The notes under the pieces were generated by a model, which did not search any database, was not told where the DNA came from, and saw nothing but the letters and a program-made list of their open reading frames with translations. A program made the translations under genes and the position numbers. DNA of 64,000 bases from Streptomyces sp. M92 (GTDB taxonomy: Bacteria; Actinomycetota; Actinomycetes; Streptomycetales; Streptomycetaceae), in assembly GCF_028473745.1 (NCBI RefSeq), contig NZ_CP101137.1:6448001-6512000 (forward strand). The letters are read 5' to 3'. This document shows positions 34,281-42,090 of this stretch, piece by piece. Position 1 is the stretch's first letter. Each line of letters begins with the position of its first letter.

Positions 34281-34673
34281 ATGGTGCATGTACTCAGCAG
34301 CCGAACCCTGCTCCGCCCCACCGACCCCGACCGCTCCCGGGCCTTCTACGGCGAACAGCTCGGTCTCGCCGTCCACCGTGAGTTCGGCACCGGACCGGAG
34401 CGGGGCACCGTGTACTTCCTCGGCGGCGGCTTCCTGGAGGTCTCCGGCCGCGCCGACGCACCCGTGACTCCCGCCCTCAAGCTGTGGCTCCAGGTCGAGG
34501 ACGCGGCGGCGGCCCACGAGGAACTGCGCGCGAAGGGCGTCGGGATCGTGCGGCCGCCGGTGCGGGAGCCGTGGGGGCTGGTGGAGATGTGGATCGCGGA
34601 CCCGGACGGCACACAGATCGTGCTGGTGGAGATCCCCGCGGACCATCCGCTGCGCTACCGGCCCGGGATCTGA
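34281..34673 (+). CDS. VOC (glyoxalase/bleomycin resistance) family protein
   Basis: A 130-residue single-domain vicinal oxygen chelate protein. The repeat units are seen as SRAFYGEQLGLAV and FLEVSG in the first half, and WGLVEMWIADPDGTQIVLVE in the second. The C-terminal Glu (VLVEIP) is a usual metal ligand. A TAGGGT box lies 8 bases before the ATG with no ribosome site, suggesting a leaderless message. It probably acts as a small-molecule lyase, isomerase or binding protein; the ligand is unknown. Confidence 0.82.
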   Translation: MVHVLSSRTLLRPTDPDRSRAFYGEQLGLAVHREFGTGPERGTVYFLGGGFLEVSGRADAPVTPALKLWLQVEDAAAAHEELRAKGVGIVRPPVREPWGLVEMWIADPDGTQIVLVEIPADHPLRYRPGI

Positions 34674-34775
34674 GCCACCGGCCGGTACGCGCCGGATGGC
34701 CGCGGTCCGGGCCCGGCCTTAGCGTGCTGGAGGGGGACGGACGGTCCGCGGCCGAGTGGAAGGACGCCTCACGCG

Positions 34776-35540
34776 ATGAAGCTCCACGAACCGGTGCCCG
34801 GCGGGCCCTGCTGGGCCGAGCTGGGGACCAGCGACCTGGTGGCGGCCAAGCGCTTCTACACCAAGCTGTTCGGCTGGCGTCCCGGGACGGACTCCCGGCA
34901 GCAGGCGGGCGGCTACACGATCGCCCGTCTCGGCGACGCGGCGGTCGCCGCCCTGACGCCGCTGTACCAGCAGGGGCAGCCGGTCGCCTGGAACGTGTCG
35001 TTCGCGGTCCGGGACGCGGACGCCGCCGTGCGGCAGGTGACGGCGGCCGGCGGAACGGTCCTGCACGGGCCCGTCGACGTCTTCGACTCCGGCCGGTTCG
35101 CCGTGGCCGCCGATCCGGGCGGCGCGGTCTTCCAGCTGTGGCAGGCACGGTCGTTCCCCGGCGCGGGGCTGTTCAACGCGCCGGGCGCGCTGGGCTGGGT
35201 GGAGCTGCTGACCCGGGAGCCCGGCCGGGCCGCCGACTTCTACACCACGGTCTTCGGCTGGAGCGTGTCCGCGTCGGACCGCTATCCGCAGTGGGGAATC
35301 GACGGCGCGGACTTCGGCGGCATGGTGACGATGGACGAGAAGTTCCCGCACGAGGTGCCCGCCCACTGGCTGCCGTACTTCGCCGTGGCGGACGTGGACA
35401 CCGCCGCCGTCGACACGACCGACAGCGAGGGCACCGTGCTCATGGAGCCGACGTCCCCTCCGGACGGACCGCGCATCGCGGTGCTGCGGGACCCGCAGGG
35501 GGCGATGTTCGGCGTGTACCGGGCGGGCGACGAGCGCTGA
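34776..35540 (+). CDS. Two-domain VOC family protein
   Basis: A 254-residue protein made of two tandem VOC modules. Module 1 begins PCWAELGTSDLVAAKRFYTK (about residues 10-29) and ends GGAVFQLWQ. Module 2 begins GWVELLTREPGRAADFYTT and ends DPQGAMFGVYRAG. The repeated AKRFY/AADFY and FGW signatures resemble the hydroxylase-like glyoxalase proteins of streptomycetes. It lies 102 bases after the single-domain VOC gene on the same strand. Substrate unknown. Confidence 0.85.
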   Translation: MKLHEPVPGGPCWAELGTSDLVAAKRFYTKLFGWRPGTDSRQQAGGYTIARLGDAAVAALTPLYQQGQPVAWNVSFAVRDADAAVRQVTAAGGTVLHGPVDVFDSGRFAVAADPGGAVFQLWQARSFPGAGLFNAPGALGWVELLTREPGRAADFYTTVFGWSVSASDRYPQWGIDGADFGGMVTMDEKFPHEVPAHWLPYFAVADVDTAAVDTTDSEGTVLMEPTSPPDGPRIAVLRDPQGAMFGVYRAGDER

Positions 35541-35653
35541 GCCCTGCCGGGGGCGACGCGGGGCCTTCGGGCCGGCCGACCGCGCACGGCGGCGGGCGCC
35601 GGGCCCGCCTCCGCTTCGCAGGGGCCGGACTCCCGTCGGACTCGGCGGCCGAC

Positions 35654-35678
35654 GGCGGTCCGGCGACCCCGGACCGCC
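35654..35678 (-). terminator. Hairpin terminator of the FUSC-MarR operon
   Basis: GGCGGTCCGG and CCGGACCGCC form a perfect 10-bp stem with a 5-base loop, directly adjoining the MarR stop codon at 35679. It may also end transcription of the convergent VOC gene. Confidence 0.6.
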
Positions 35679-36236
35679 TCAGACCCGCAGTGCCTGCGGC
35701 CTGCTCTCGAGCCGGCCCAGCAGCGCCCCTAGGAGTGCCGCCAGTTCCTCCTGGTCCGGTCCGTCGACGCCGGACAGGACGGCGGACTCGTAGGCGAGCT
35801 GTTCGGGCAGGATGCCGTCGACCAGGTCGCGGCCGCTGTCCGTGAGGCGGACGTGGGCGACCCTGCGGTCGCGGGTGTCGCCGCGCCGCTCCACCAGTCC
35901 GCGCTCGGTGAGCTGCTTGAGGCGTTTGGTGACGGCGGCGCCGGAGGAGAAGGTCTCACGCGCCAGGTCGCCGGGGGTCAGCTCGTGCCCGGTGCGGCGC
36001 AGGGCGCCGAGCAGGTCGAACTCGGCGCGAGTGAGCCCGGCCCGGCGCAGCGGGGCGTCCTCGGCCTGCTGGAGGAGGGCGGCGCAGCGGTTGATGCGGC
36101 CGATGATCTCCATCGGCCCGGTGTCGAGTCCGGGGTGCACGGCCCGCCACTGCCGTACGACCGCGGCGACCGTGTCCCCGCCCGGTCCGCCCCTCGCGTC
36201 GCCCCCGGTCGCCGATCCCCCGTCGGTTGCGGTCAT
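35679..36236 (-). CDS. MarR family transcriptional regulator
   Basis: A 185-residue winged-helix regulator. The fold is visible as LTRAEFDLLGALRRTG, then the recognition region LARETFSSGAAVTKRLKQL and the wing GLVERRGDTRDRRVAHVRLT. Its ATG overlaps the stop codon of the FUSC gene by 4 bases (ATGA), so it is the second gene of a coupled operon. It presumably represses that operon through the palindrome at 37931-37953 and responds to a substrate of the transporter. Confidence 0.93.
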   Translation of the reverse strand: MTATDGGSATGGDARGGPGGDTVAAVVRQWRAVHPGLDTGPMEIIGRINRCAALLQQAEDAPLRRAGLTRAEFDLLGALRRTGHELTPGDLARETFSSGAAVTKRLKQLTERGLVERRGDTRDRRVAHVRLTDSGRDLVDGILPEQLAYESAVLSGVDGPDQEELAALLGALLGRLESRPQALRV

Positions 36237-37921
36237 GGCCGTACGTCCTCCGTTCTCGTACCCGTTTCCCGGTCCGGACGCGCCTGCCGGCGTCGCACCG
36301 TTGCGGCGAGCGTACGGTGTCCGGCCTGCTCGGCGAGCACGACCCTCTCCTGGGGCAGCGCGCGCCCCCACCATTCGCCGGCCGCGGCGTCGACGGTGGC
36401 CCGCAGGTCGGTGAGGGCGGCGGCCAGGCCCCGGCGGGCGGCCTCCAGGGCGCCGGGGGCCGGGTCGGGCTCCGCCAGGAGGCGGGCGGCGTGCTCGCGG
36501 GCGCGGTCGGCGGCGGTCACCGCCTGCCCGACCCGGCTGCCGGCGCGCCGGTTGGTGACGGCGACGGCGGCCAGGAAGCCGACCAGGGCGCCGACGAGGG
36601 TGTCCACCACGCGTTCGGTGATCAGCTCACCGGGCTGCTGGTACCGGGCGAACTCGGTGATGAGCAGCGCCATCGGCGTCACGCAGACACTGCCGAGCCA
36701 GTAGTTGCGGGTGATCAGCGCCTCGGCCCCGAAGTTGAGGGCGAGGCAGAACAGGACCAGCAGAGCCTGCCCGAGGTGCGCCAGCGGGGCGATGGCGGCG
36801 AACACCAGCACCCCGGCGACGTTGCCGACGACGCGCTGGACGGCCCGGCTCCAGGTCAGGGTCATGTTGGCCTGGTAGAGGGCGGCGGCGGTGACCAGGG
36901 CCCAGTACGGGCGGCCGATGCCGAGCGCGAGGGAGGCGTAGCCGGCGAGGGCGCAGCCGAGGGCGGTGCGCAGGGCGATCGGGCCCAGCGGGCCGAGTCG
37001 CCGCCACAGCGGGGTGGGGGGCGCGGCGAGCTCGGTGTCGACACCGAGGAGTTCGTCGGCGGCGCCCTCAGTGGGGCCGGTGCGGGGGACGCGGCCGGTG
37101 CCGCGCAGGGCGCGGGCCCAGTCACGCAGGCGCTCCGGGTCCGTGTCGGCGGGTGCGGCGAGCGCGACCTCCGCGCGGACGACGAGGCGTTCCAGGGCCT
37201 GCCGGGTGGTGGCGCGGGTGCCGGTGGCCGGGAGGGCAAGCAGCGTCTGCCAGGCGGCCTGGACGGCGGCGTACCCGGCGGCGCGCGCCGCGGTGTGGCC
37301 GTCGCCGGTGCCCCGGGTGCCGGCGTACGCGGCGGCGGCGTTCAGCGCCTGGGCGGTCGCCCGGCGCTCGGGGCCGTGCGGGCGGACGAGGGCGGGTGCC
37401 ATGCCGACGATCCAGGCCCAGGCGCCCGCGGCGGCGCCCAGGGCCAGGTGGCCGGGGATCTGCCCGAAGGTCTGCGGGACGAAGAGGGCGGCGGAGCTGA
37501 TGAAGGTCAGGACCACGTTGCCCGGCGGGCCGACGCGGGTGGCGTCGCACAGGGCCTTGTGGACAGCGGCCAGCAGGGCGCCGACCGTGACCAGGACGAC
37601 CGCGTCGCGGGTGAGCGAGGCGGTCACCAGGGCGACGGCGACGCCACCGAGCATGCCGACGACGACCCAGGCCAGCACGCGGGCCCGGGCGGCGTAGGGG
37701 CGGTTGTGGGCGTAGAGGGCGCACAGGGACCCGGCCATGGTGTACATCGCCAGATCGAGCCGGCCGAGCGCCAGCAGGATCAGGTTGGGCGGGGCGACGG
37801 CGGCGACCGAACTCAGTGCGGGCTTGAACCAGATCTCGGAGGGGCGGCGCAGGCGCAGCACGCCGGTCAGGGACAGGCGGCGGCCGAGTGAGGTGCCGGG
37901 GGTGGGGGTCGCACTGCTCAT
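36233..37921 (-). CDS. FUSC family membrane transporter
   Basis: A 562-residue FUSC (fusaric acid resistance/aromatic acid exporter-like) protein. Hydrophobic helices cluster at about residues 60-180 and 320-450, with a soluble domain between and after, as in the AaeB family. Such proteins export aromatic or weak organic acids. The ATG at 37921 has no ribosome site but a TAATCT box 6 bases upstream, a leaderless pattern. It is coupled by ATGA to a MarR gene, and a 9-5-9 inverted repeat sits within its promoter. Confidence 0.88.
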   Translation of the reverse strand: MSSATPTPGTSLGRRLSLTGVLRLRRPSEIWFKPALSSVAAVAPPNLILLALGRLDLAMYTMAGSLCALYAHNRPYAARARVLAWVVVGMLGGVAVALVTASLTRDAVVLVTVGALLAAVHKALCDATRVGPPGNVVLTFISSAALFVPQTFGQIPGHLALGAAAGAWAWIVGMAPALVRPHGPERRATAQALNAAAAYAGTRGTGDGHTAARAAGYAAVQAAWQTLLALPATGTRATTRQALERLVVRAEVALAAPADTDPERLRDWARALRGTGRVPRTGPTEGAADELLGVDTELAAPPTPLWRRLGPLGPIALRTALGCALAGYASLALGIGRPYWALVTAAALYQANMTLTWSRAVQRVVGNVAGVLVFAAIAPLAHLGQALLVLFCLALNFGAEALITRNYWLGSVCVTPMALLITEFARYQQPGELITERVVDTLVGALVGFLAAVAVTNRRAGSRVGQAVTAADRAREHAARLLAEPDPAPGALEAARRGLAAALTDLRATVDAAAGEWWGRALPQERVVLAEQAGHRTLAATVRRRQARPDRETGTRTEDVRP

Positions 37922-37927
37922 ACGAAA

Positions 37928-37953
37928 AGATTAACAGGTGTTTTACCTGTAAA
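37928..37953 (-). promoter_or_regulatory. Leaderless promoter with MarR-type operator
   Basis: Read on the plus strand, TTAACAGGT-gtttt-ACCTGTAAA (37931-37953) is a 9-5-9 inverted repeat with one mismatch. The minus-strand -10 TAATCT occupies 37928-37933, and the repeat fills the -10/-35 spacer. A bound MarR protein would block RNA polymerase. Six bases separate the -10 from the ATG. Confidence 0.65.
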
Positions 37954-38083
37954 TAAAAAGGGCCGTGCTCCCCCTAATGCCCCTCGTGTACTCCCTTGCG
38001 CTCGCGTGCGCGCCGCACGGCCCGGGCAGTCCTTGACCGACCGGCGGGCAGCGGCCGTCGAAGCGCGAGCGGGGGAGGCACGT

Positions 38084-38662
38084 GTGCACGGACCGACGTC
38101 GTCGGGGTGGCTGCTGGTCGCGCTGTGCGCGGCGACCGGCGCGTACTGCCTGCTGCGGATGCGCAGCGGTGTGGAGGAGCAGCGCCGCGCCGCGGGCGGC
38201 GAGGCGCTCATGGGCTTCGGCATGGCCGCCATGGCCGTGCCCGCGGCGGTGTTCACCCCGCCGGCCTGGGCCTGGCCCGCCTACGCGGCGGTGTTCGGCG
38301 CCGCCGGGCTGCGCGCCCTGTGGGCTGCCCGGTCGGGACGTCATCACCTGCACCATCTGGTCGGGGCCGCGGCCATGGTGTACATGGCTCTCGTCATGAC
38401 CGGCACGTCCGCGCACGGTCACGCGCACGGCTCGTCCGGGATTCCCCTGCTCACCGGGCTGCTGCTGCTCTACTTCACCGGGTATGTACTGCTGAGCGGC
38501 GTGCGTCTGCTGCCGGTGGCCGCCGTGGCGGGGGACGGCACGGCCGGGGACGGTGCGGCGGAGGGCGGCGCGGCGGACGGCTGGGGCGACCGTCCGGAGC
38601 TGGCGCGGGCGTGCCGGCTCTCCATGGGCATCGCGATGCTGGCCATGCTGCTGACCATGTGA
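38084..38662 (+). CDS. DUF5134-like membrane protein
   Basis: A 192-residue integral membrane protein with five to six hydrophobic helices. A His-rich loop (RHHLHHLVG and later SAHGHAHGSSG) sits between them. It matches the DUF5134 pattern common in actinobacteria. The histidine clusters could bind a metal, but no function is known. The GTG at 38084 is chosen because GGGGGAGG stands 5 bases before it; an upstream in-frame ATG at 38006 would add a hydrophilic Arg-rich leader. Confidence 0.75.
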   Translation: MHGPTSSGWLLVALCAATGAYCLLRMRSGVEEQRRAAGGEALMGFGMAAMAVPAAVFTPPAWAWPAYAAVFGAAGLRALWAARSGRHHLHHLVGAAAMVYMALVMTGTSAHGHAHGSSGIPLLTGLLLLYFTGYVLLSGVRLLPVAAVAGDGTAGDGAAEGGAADGWGDRPELARACRLSMGIAMLAMLLTM

Positions 38663-38792
38663 CAGCCGTCCTTCAAGAGGGCCCGGCGACGACGCCCGGC
38701 GCTACCCGGCACACCCCGGACGCAATCGTTGCCTGCGTCACTTTGTGCGGCGGGCCGCACTGCGGCGGATGCTGCGCTCATAGGCTGCTGCC

Positions 38793-39728
38793 ATGATTCT
38801 CCCCGCGGCGCTGCTGCTGCTCGGCGCTCTCACCGCCGTCCTCGCCCCGAGGCTGCTCGCCCGCGCCGACTGGCCGGACCGTGAACCGGTGGTCGCCCTG
38901 TGGGTGTGGCAGTGCGTCGTGGCGGCCGTACTCGTGTGCTGCGCCCTGTCGATGACGTTCAGCGCGGCGGCGGCGTGGCACGCGGTGGGCGGACACGTCT
39001 TCGCGACGGCGCCGCGCCCGGTGGTGGAGGCGTACGCGCTCGGCACGTCCGGACTCTGGGCGGACACCACCGCCGTCGCGCTGGCCTGCGGCGGGTTGTG
39101 GAGCGCCGCCATGCTGGCCCGCGAAATCGCGCGCGCCCGTATCCGGCGTCGGCGGCGCCGCGCCGAACTGCTGCACCGCGCGCCGCTGTTGCCGGGCGAG
39201 GCGCCCCGCTCGGACCGGCTCGTCGTCCTGGAGGGCGACCGGCCGGACGCCTGGTGGCTGCCCGGCACTCCCCCGCGGCTGGTCGTCACCACGGCCGCGC
39301 TGCGCCGCCTCAAGGGCCGCCAGCTCGACGCGGTGCTCGCGCACGAGAAGGGGCACGCGCAGGCGCGGCACGACTGGCTGCTGCACTGCTCGGCCGCCCT
39401 GGCGGACGGCTTCCCGCAGGTTCCGGTGTTCGCGGCGTTCCGCGACGAGATGCACCGCCTGGTGGAACTCGCCGCCGACGACGTGGCCTCCCGCCGCTTC
39501 GGCCGGCTGACGACCGCGCTCGCGCTGGTCGAACTCAACGAGGACCGGGGTGTGTTCGGCCCCTGCCCGACGACGCACGCCCATGTCCCGCAACGCGTAC
39601 ACCGGCTGCTCACGCCACCGAACCGCCTGTCGGCCGCCCGCCGGCTGCGACTGACGGCGGCGGCCGCGCTGGTGCCGGTGGTGCCGGTGCTGGTGGCGTT
39701 CGTACCGGGGCTGCGGGCGCTGGGATAG
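38793..39728 (+). CDS. M56 family metallopeptidase (BlaR1-like)
   Basis: A 311-residue membrane metallopeptidase. Two to three N-terminal helices, a cytoplasmic loop rich in Arg, the zinc motif HEKGHAQARHDW (about residues 184-195), a downstream ELAADDVASRRFG glutamate motif and a C-terminal helix fit the M56 (BlaR1 peptidase) family. Usually such genes follow a BlaI repressor; none is adjacent here. A TAGGCT box (38781-38786) sits exactly 6 bases before the ATG with no ribosome site, so the transcript is probably leaderless. Confidence 0.88.
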   Translation: MILPAALLLLGALTAVLAPRLLARADWPDREPVVALWVWQCVVAAVLVCCALSMTFSAAAAWHAVGGHVFATAPRPVVEAYALGTSGLWADTTAVALACGGLWSAAMLAREIARARIRRRRRRAELLHRAPLLPGEAPRSDRLVVLEGDRPDAWWLPGTPPRLVVTTAALRRLKGRQLDAVLAHEKGHAQARHDWLLHCSAALADGFPQVPVFAAFRDEMHRLVELAADDVASRRFGRLTTALALVELNEDRGVFGPCPTTHAHVPQRVHRLLTPPNRLSAARRLRLTAAAALVPVVPVLVAFVPGLRALG

Positions 39729-39815
39729 CCCCGCGCGCGGCGCTACGCCCCTCCCGCATCGCGGAAACCGCCCCGGGATTGGCCCCGGACCGCCCGGGTC
39801 GGCGAGTATCGCAGC

Positions 39816-40487
39816 ATGCAGACGCCCTCCGTCGACTCCCCGCCCAGTCCCCCGCAGCCGCGCACCGCCCTCCGCGTCACCCGGGTACTGACCGCGTGCT
39901 CGGCGCTCCTGCTCACCCTGGTGGCCCTCGAATGGGGTCCGCTGGTCGGCGTGGACGACGACATCGCGGACACGACGCACCGCTGGGCGGTCGACGAACC
40001 GGGCATCACGCACGCCATGCGGATCCTCACCGACTGGGTGTGGGACACGTGGACGATGCGACTGCTGTGCGCGGCGGTGGTGTTGTGGCTCTGGTTCCGG
40101 CGCCGGGACCGGTGGACGGCCGTGTGGCTGGGGATGACGTGTCTGCTCGGAAGCCTGCTGCAGCAGGCGCTGAAGGCGGCCGTGGACCGGGCCCGCCCCG
40201 TCTGGCCCGACCCCGTGGACTCCGCGCACTACGCGGCCTTCCCCTCGGGGCACGCCATGACGGCCACGTTCGTGTGCGGCCTGCTCGTATGGCTGCTCCA
40301 CCACTACGGCACCAGCCGCGGCGTACGCCTGACCGCCCTGGCCGTGGCGGTGGTCTCCGTCGTCGGCGTCGGCGTGACCCGGGTGTGGCTCGGCGTCCAC
40401 TGGGCCACGGACGTCGCGGGGGGCTGGCTCCTGGGTGCCCTGGTGGTGGCCGTCGCGGCGCTGGTCCACGAGCGCCGTCACCGCTGA
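39816..40487 (+). CDS. PAP2 superfamily membrane phosphatase
   Basis: A 223-residue protein with about five to six transmembrane helices. The three phosphatase motifs are KAAVDRARP, FPSGHAM and TRVWLGVHWATDVAGG, with the catalytic histidines in the last two. It would dephosphorylate a lipid phosphate such as undecaprenyl pyrophosphate or phosphatidate at the outer membrane face. GAGTAT lies 6 bases before the ATG without a ribosome site, another leaderless candidate. Confidence 0.9.
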   Translation: MQTPSVDSPPSPPQPRTALRVTRVLTACSALLLTLVALEWGPLVGVDDDIADTTHRWAVDEPGITHAMRILTDWVWDTWTMRLLCAAVVLWLWFRRRDRWTAVWLGMTCLLGSLLQQALKAAVDRARPVWPDPVDSAHYAAFPSGHAMTATFVCGLLVWLLHHYGTSRGVRLTALAVAVVSVVGVGVTRVWLGVHWATDVAGGWLLGALVVAVAALVHERRHR

Positions 40488-40541
40488 GAACGCCGGCGCC
40501 CGGCCCTCGCCGCGTCCACCGTCGCCTCGTAGCATCCGCCC

Positions 40542-41231
40542 ATGACTGCCGTACTGTTCGACTTCTCCGGGACCCTCTTCCGCATCGAACCCACCGACGC
40601 CTGGCTGCGCGGGGCGCTGACGGGCACCGGGACGACGCTCACCGGACCGGAGCTCGCCGCGGCGGCCCGCGCGCTGGAGGAGGCGGGAGCGCTGCCCGGC
40701 GGAGCCCCGCCGGCGCGGATACCGGAGGAACTCGCCGGGACATGGGCGGTCCGGGACAAGAGCGCCCGGCTGCACCGGGCCGCCTACACCGGACTGTCCC
40801 GGCAGGTGCGGCTGCCGGACCCGGAACTGCACGACGTGCTGTACGACCGGCACATGACGCCGGACGCCTGGACCCCCTACCCCGACGCCGCCGAGGTGCT
40901 GGGCGCGCTGCGCGAGCGGGGAATCGCCGTCGGGGTGGTCAGCAACATCGGCTGGGATCTGCGCCCGGTCTTCCGTGCGCACGGCCTGGACCGGTACGTC
41001 GACGCGTACGTCCTGTCGTACGAGCACGGCATCCAGAAGCCCGACCCACGGCTGTTCGCGACCGCCTGCGCGGCGCTCGGGGCCGAGCCGGGCCGGACGC
41101 TGATGGTCGGAGACGACCGGCGGGCGGACGGCGGCGCGGCGGCCCTCGGTTGCGCCGTGCACTTCGTGGACCACCTGCCGGTGACCGAGCGCGCGGCGGG
41201 GCTGCGGCCGGTGCTGGACCTGGTGCGCTGA
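40542..41231 (+). CDS. HAD family hydrolase
   Basis: A 229-residue haloacid dehalogenase-type hydrolase. Motif I is ALFDFSGTLFRIEP-like (VLFDFSGTLF), with Ser in place of the usual second Asp position (DFSGT instead of DLDGT). This alters the general acid/base and may change or weaken phosphatase activity. Motif II is VVSNIGWD, the lysine lies in GIQKPDPRLF, and motif IV is MVGDDRRADGG. TAGCAT stands 6 bases before the ATG (leaderless pattern). Substrate unknown. Confidence 0.85.
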   Translation: MTAVLFDFSGTLFRIEPTDAWLRGALTGTGTTLTGPELAAAARALEEAGALPGGAPPARIPEELAGTWAVRDKSARLHRAAYTGLSRQVRLPDPELHDVLYDRHMTPDAWTPYPDAAEVLGALRERGIAVGVVSNIGWDLRPVFRAHGLDRYVDAYVLSYEHGIQKPDPRLFATACAALGAEPGRTLMVGDDRRADGGAAALGCAVHFVDHLPVTERAAGLRPVLDLVR

Positions 41232-41368
41232 CCGCCGCCGGCGCGCCCGGCAAGCCGGTGGCCCGAGGCAACCGAGGACGGCGCCCGTCCGCCTCGGACG
41301 ATCCCCCGTGTCGCCCGAGGCAGACGGTGCCGGAGCGGACCCGACAGGGCCCGTCCGTCTGCGCCGAG

Positions 41369-41392
41369 TATAGTTGGCTGGCAGCCAGTCAA
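41369..41392 (+). promoter_or_regulatory. TetR promoter with 19-bp operator
   Basis: TTGGCTGGCAGCCAGTCAA (41374-41392) is a 9-1-9 palindrome with one mismatched pair. It directly adjoins a TATAGT -10 box (41369-41374) and lies 14 bases before the TetR start codon, an arrangement typical of TetR autoregulation. Confidence 0.65.
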
Positions 41393-41406
41393 CGCAGGAG
41401 TACAGG

Positions 41407-42090
41407 ATGTCCCCGCGCAGCGCCTCGGTCAATGAAGAGTTGCGGAGGCGTTCGAAGGAGCGGCTTCTGCATGCCGCGGTGGAGCTGGTGGGCGAGCACG
41501 GGTACGAGGCGACCACCCTGGGCGCCATCGCCGACCGGGCCGGTTCGGCGCGCGGTCTGGTCTCGTACTACTTCCCCGGCAAGCGGCAGCTCGTGCAGTC
41601 CGCCGTGCACCGGCTGATGCACCGCACGCTGGAGGAGGCCCTGGAGCGCGAGCCGCGCACCGACGAGGGGCCGGAGCGGATGGCACGGGCCATCGACGCG
41701 GTCCTGGGTCTCGCCCGGGACCGGCCCGTGCTCATGCGCCAGCACATGGCGGGCCTGCTCCAGGCCGAGGTTGGTTTCGTGCCGTGCCCGGAGCAGCGGC
41801 GGCTGGCCGAGCTGTTGCGGGACACCGTGGCCCGGCACGGCTCGCGGGACGTCGACCGGGACTACCCGATGCTGCGGGCGCTGCTGATGGGGGCCGTGTT
41901 CGCCGCCCTGGTGCCGGGGGTGCCGATGCCCGTGCCGGTGCTGCGCGCCGAGTTGTTCAAGCGCTACCGGCTGGAATGGGGGCTGGGTGCCCCGCCGGAC
42001 GCCGAGGCGCCCGGCGGGACGACGTGCGACACGGACCTGTCGCGGTTCTTCGCGACCGGTGGGCCCGGCCGGCCGGCTCAGTCGAAGTAG
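41407..42090 (+). CDS. TetR family transcriptional regulator
   Basis: A 227-residue regulator. The N-terminal helix-turn-helix is ELVGEHGYEATTLGAIADRA followed by GSARGLVSYYFPGKRQL (about residues 25-62). A divergent all-helical ligand domain follows. The ATG follows GGAG by 7 bases. A near-perfect palindrome overlaps its promoter, so it probably controls itself. Its last 13 bases overlap, tail to tail, the end of the LVIVD gene. Other targets are unknown. Confidence 0.92.
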   Translation: MSPRSASVNEELRRRSKERLLHAAVELVGEHGYEATTLGAIADRAGSARGLVSYYFPGKRQLVQSAVHRLMHRTLEEALEREPRTDEGPERMARAIDAVLGLARDRPVLMRQHMAGLLQAEVGFVPCPEQRRLAELLRDTVARHGSRDVDRDYPMLRALLMGAVFAALVPGVPMPVPVLRAELFKRYRLEWGLGAPPDAEAPGGTTCDTDLSRFFATGGPGRPAQSK

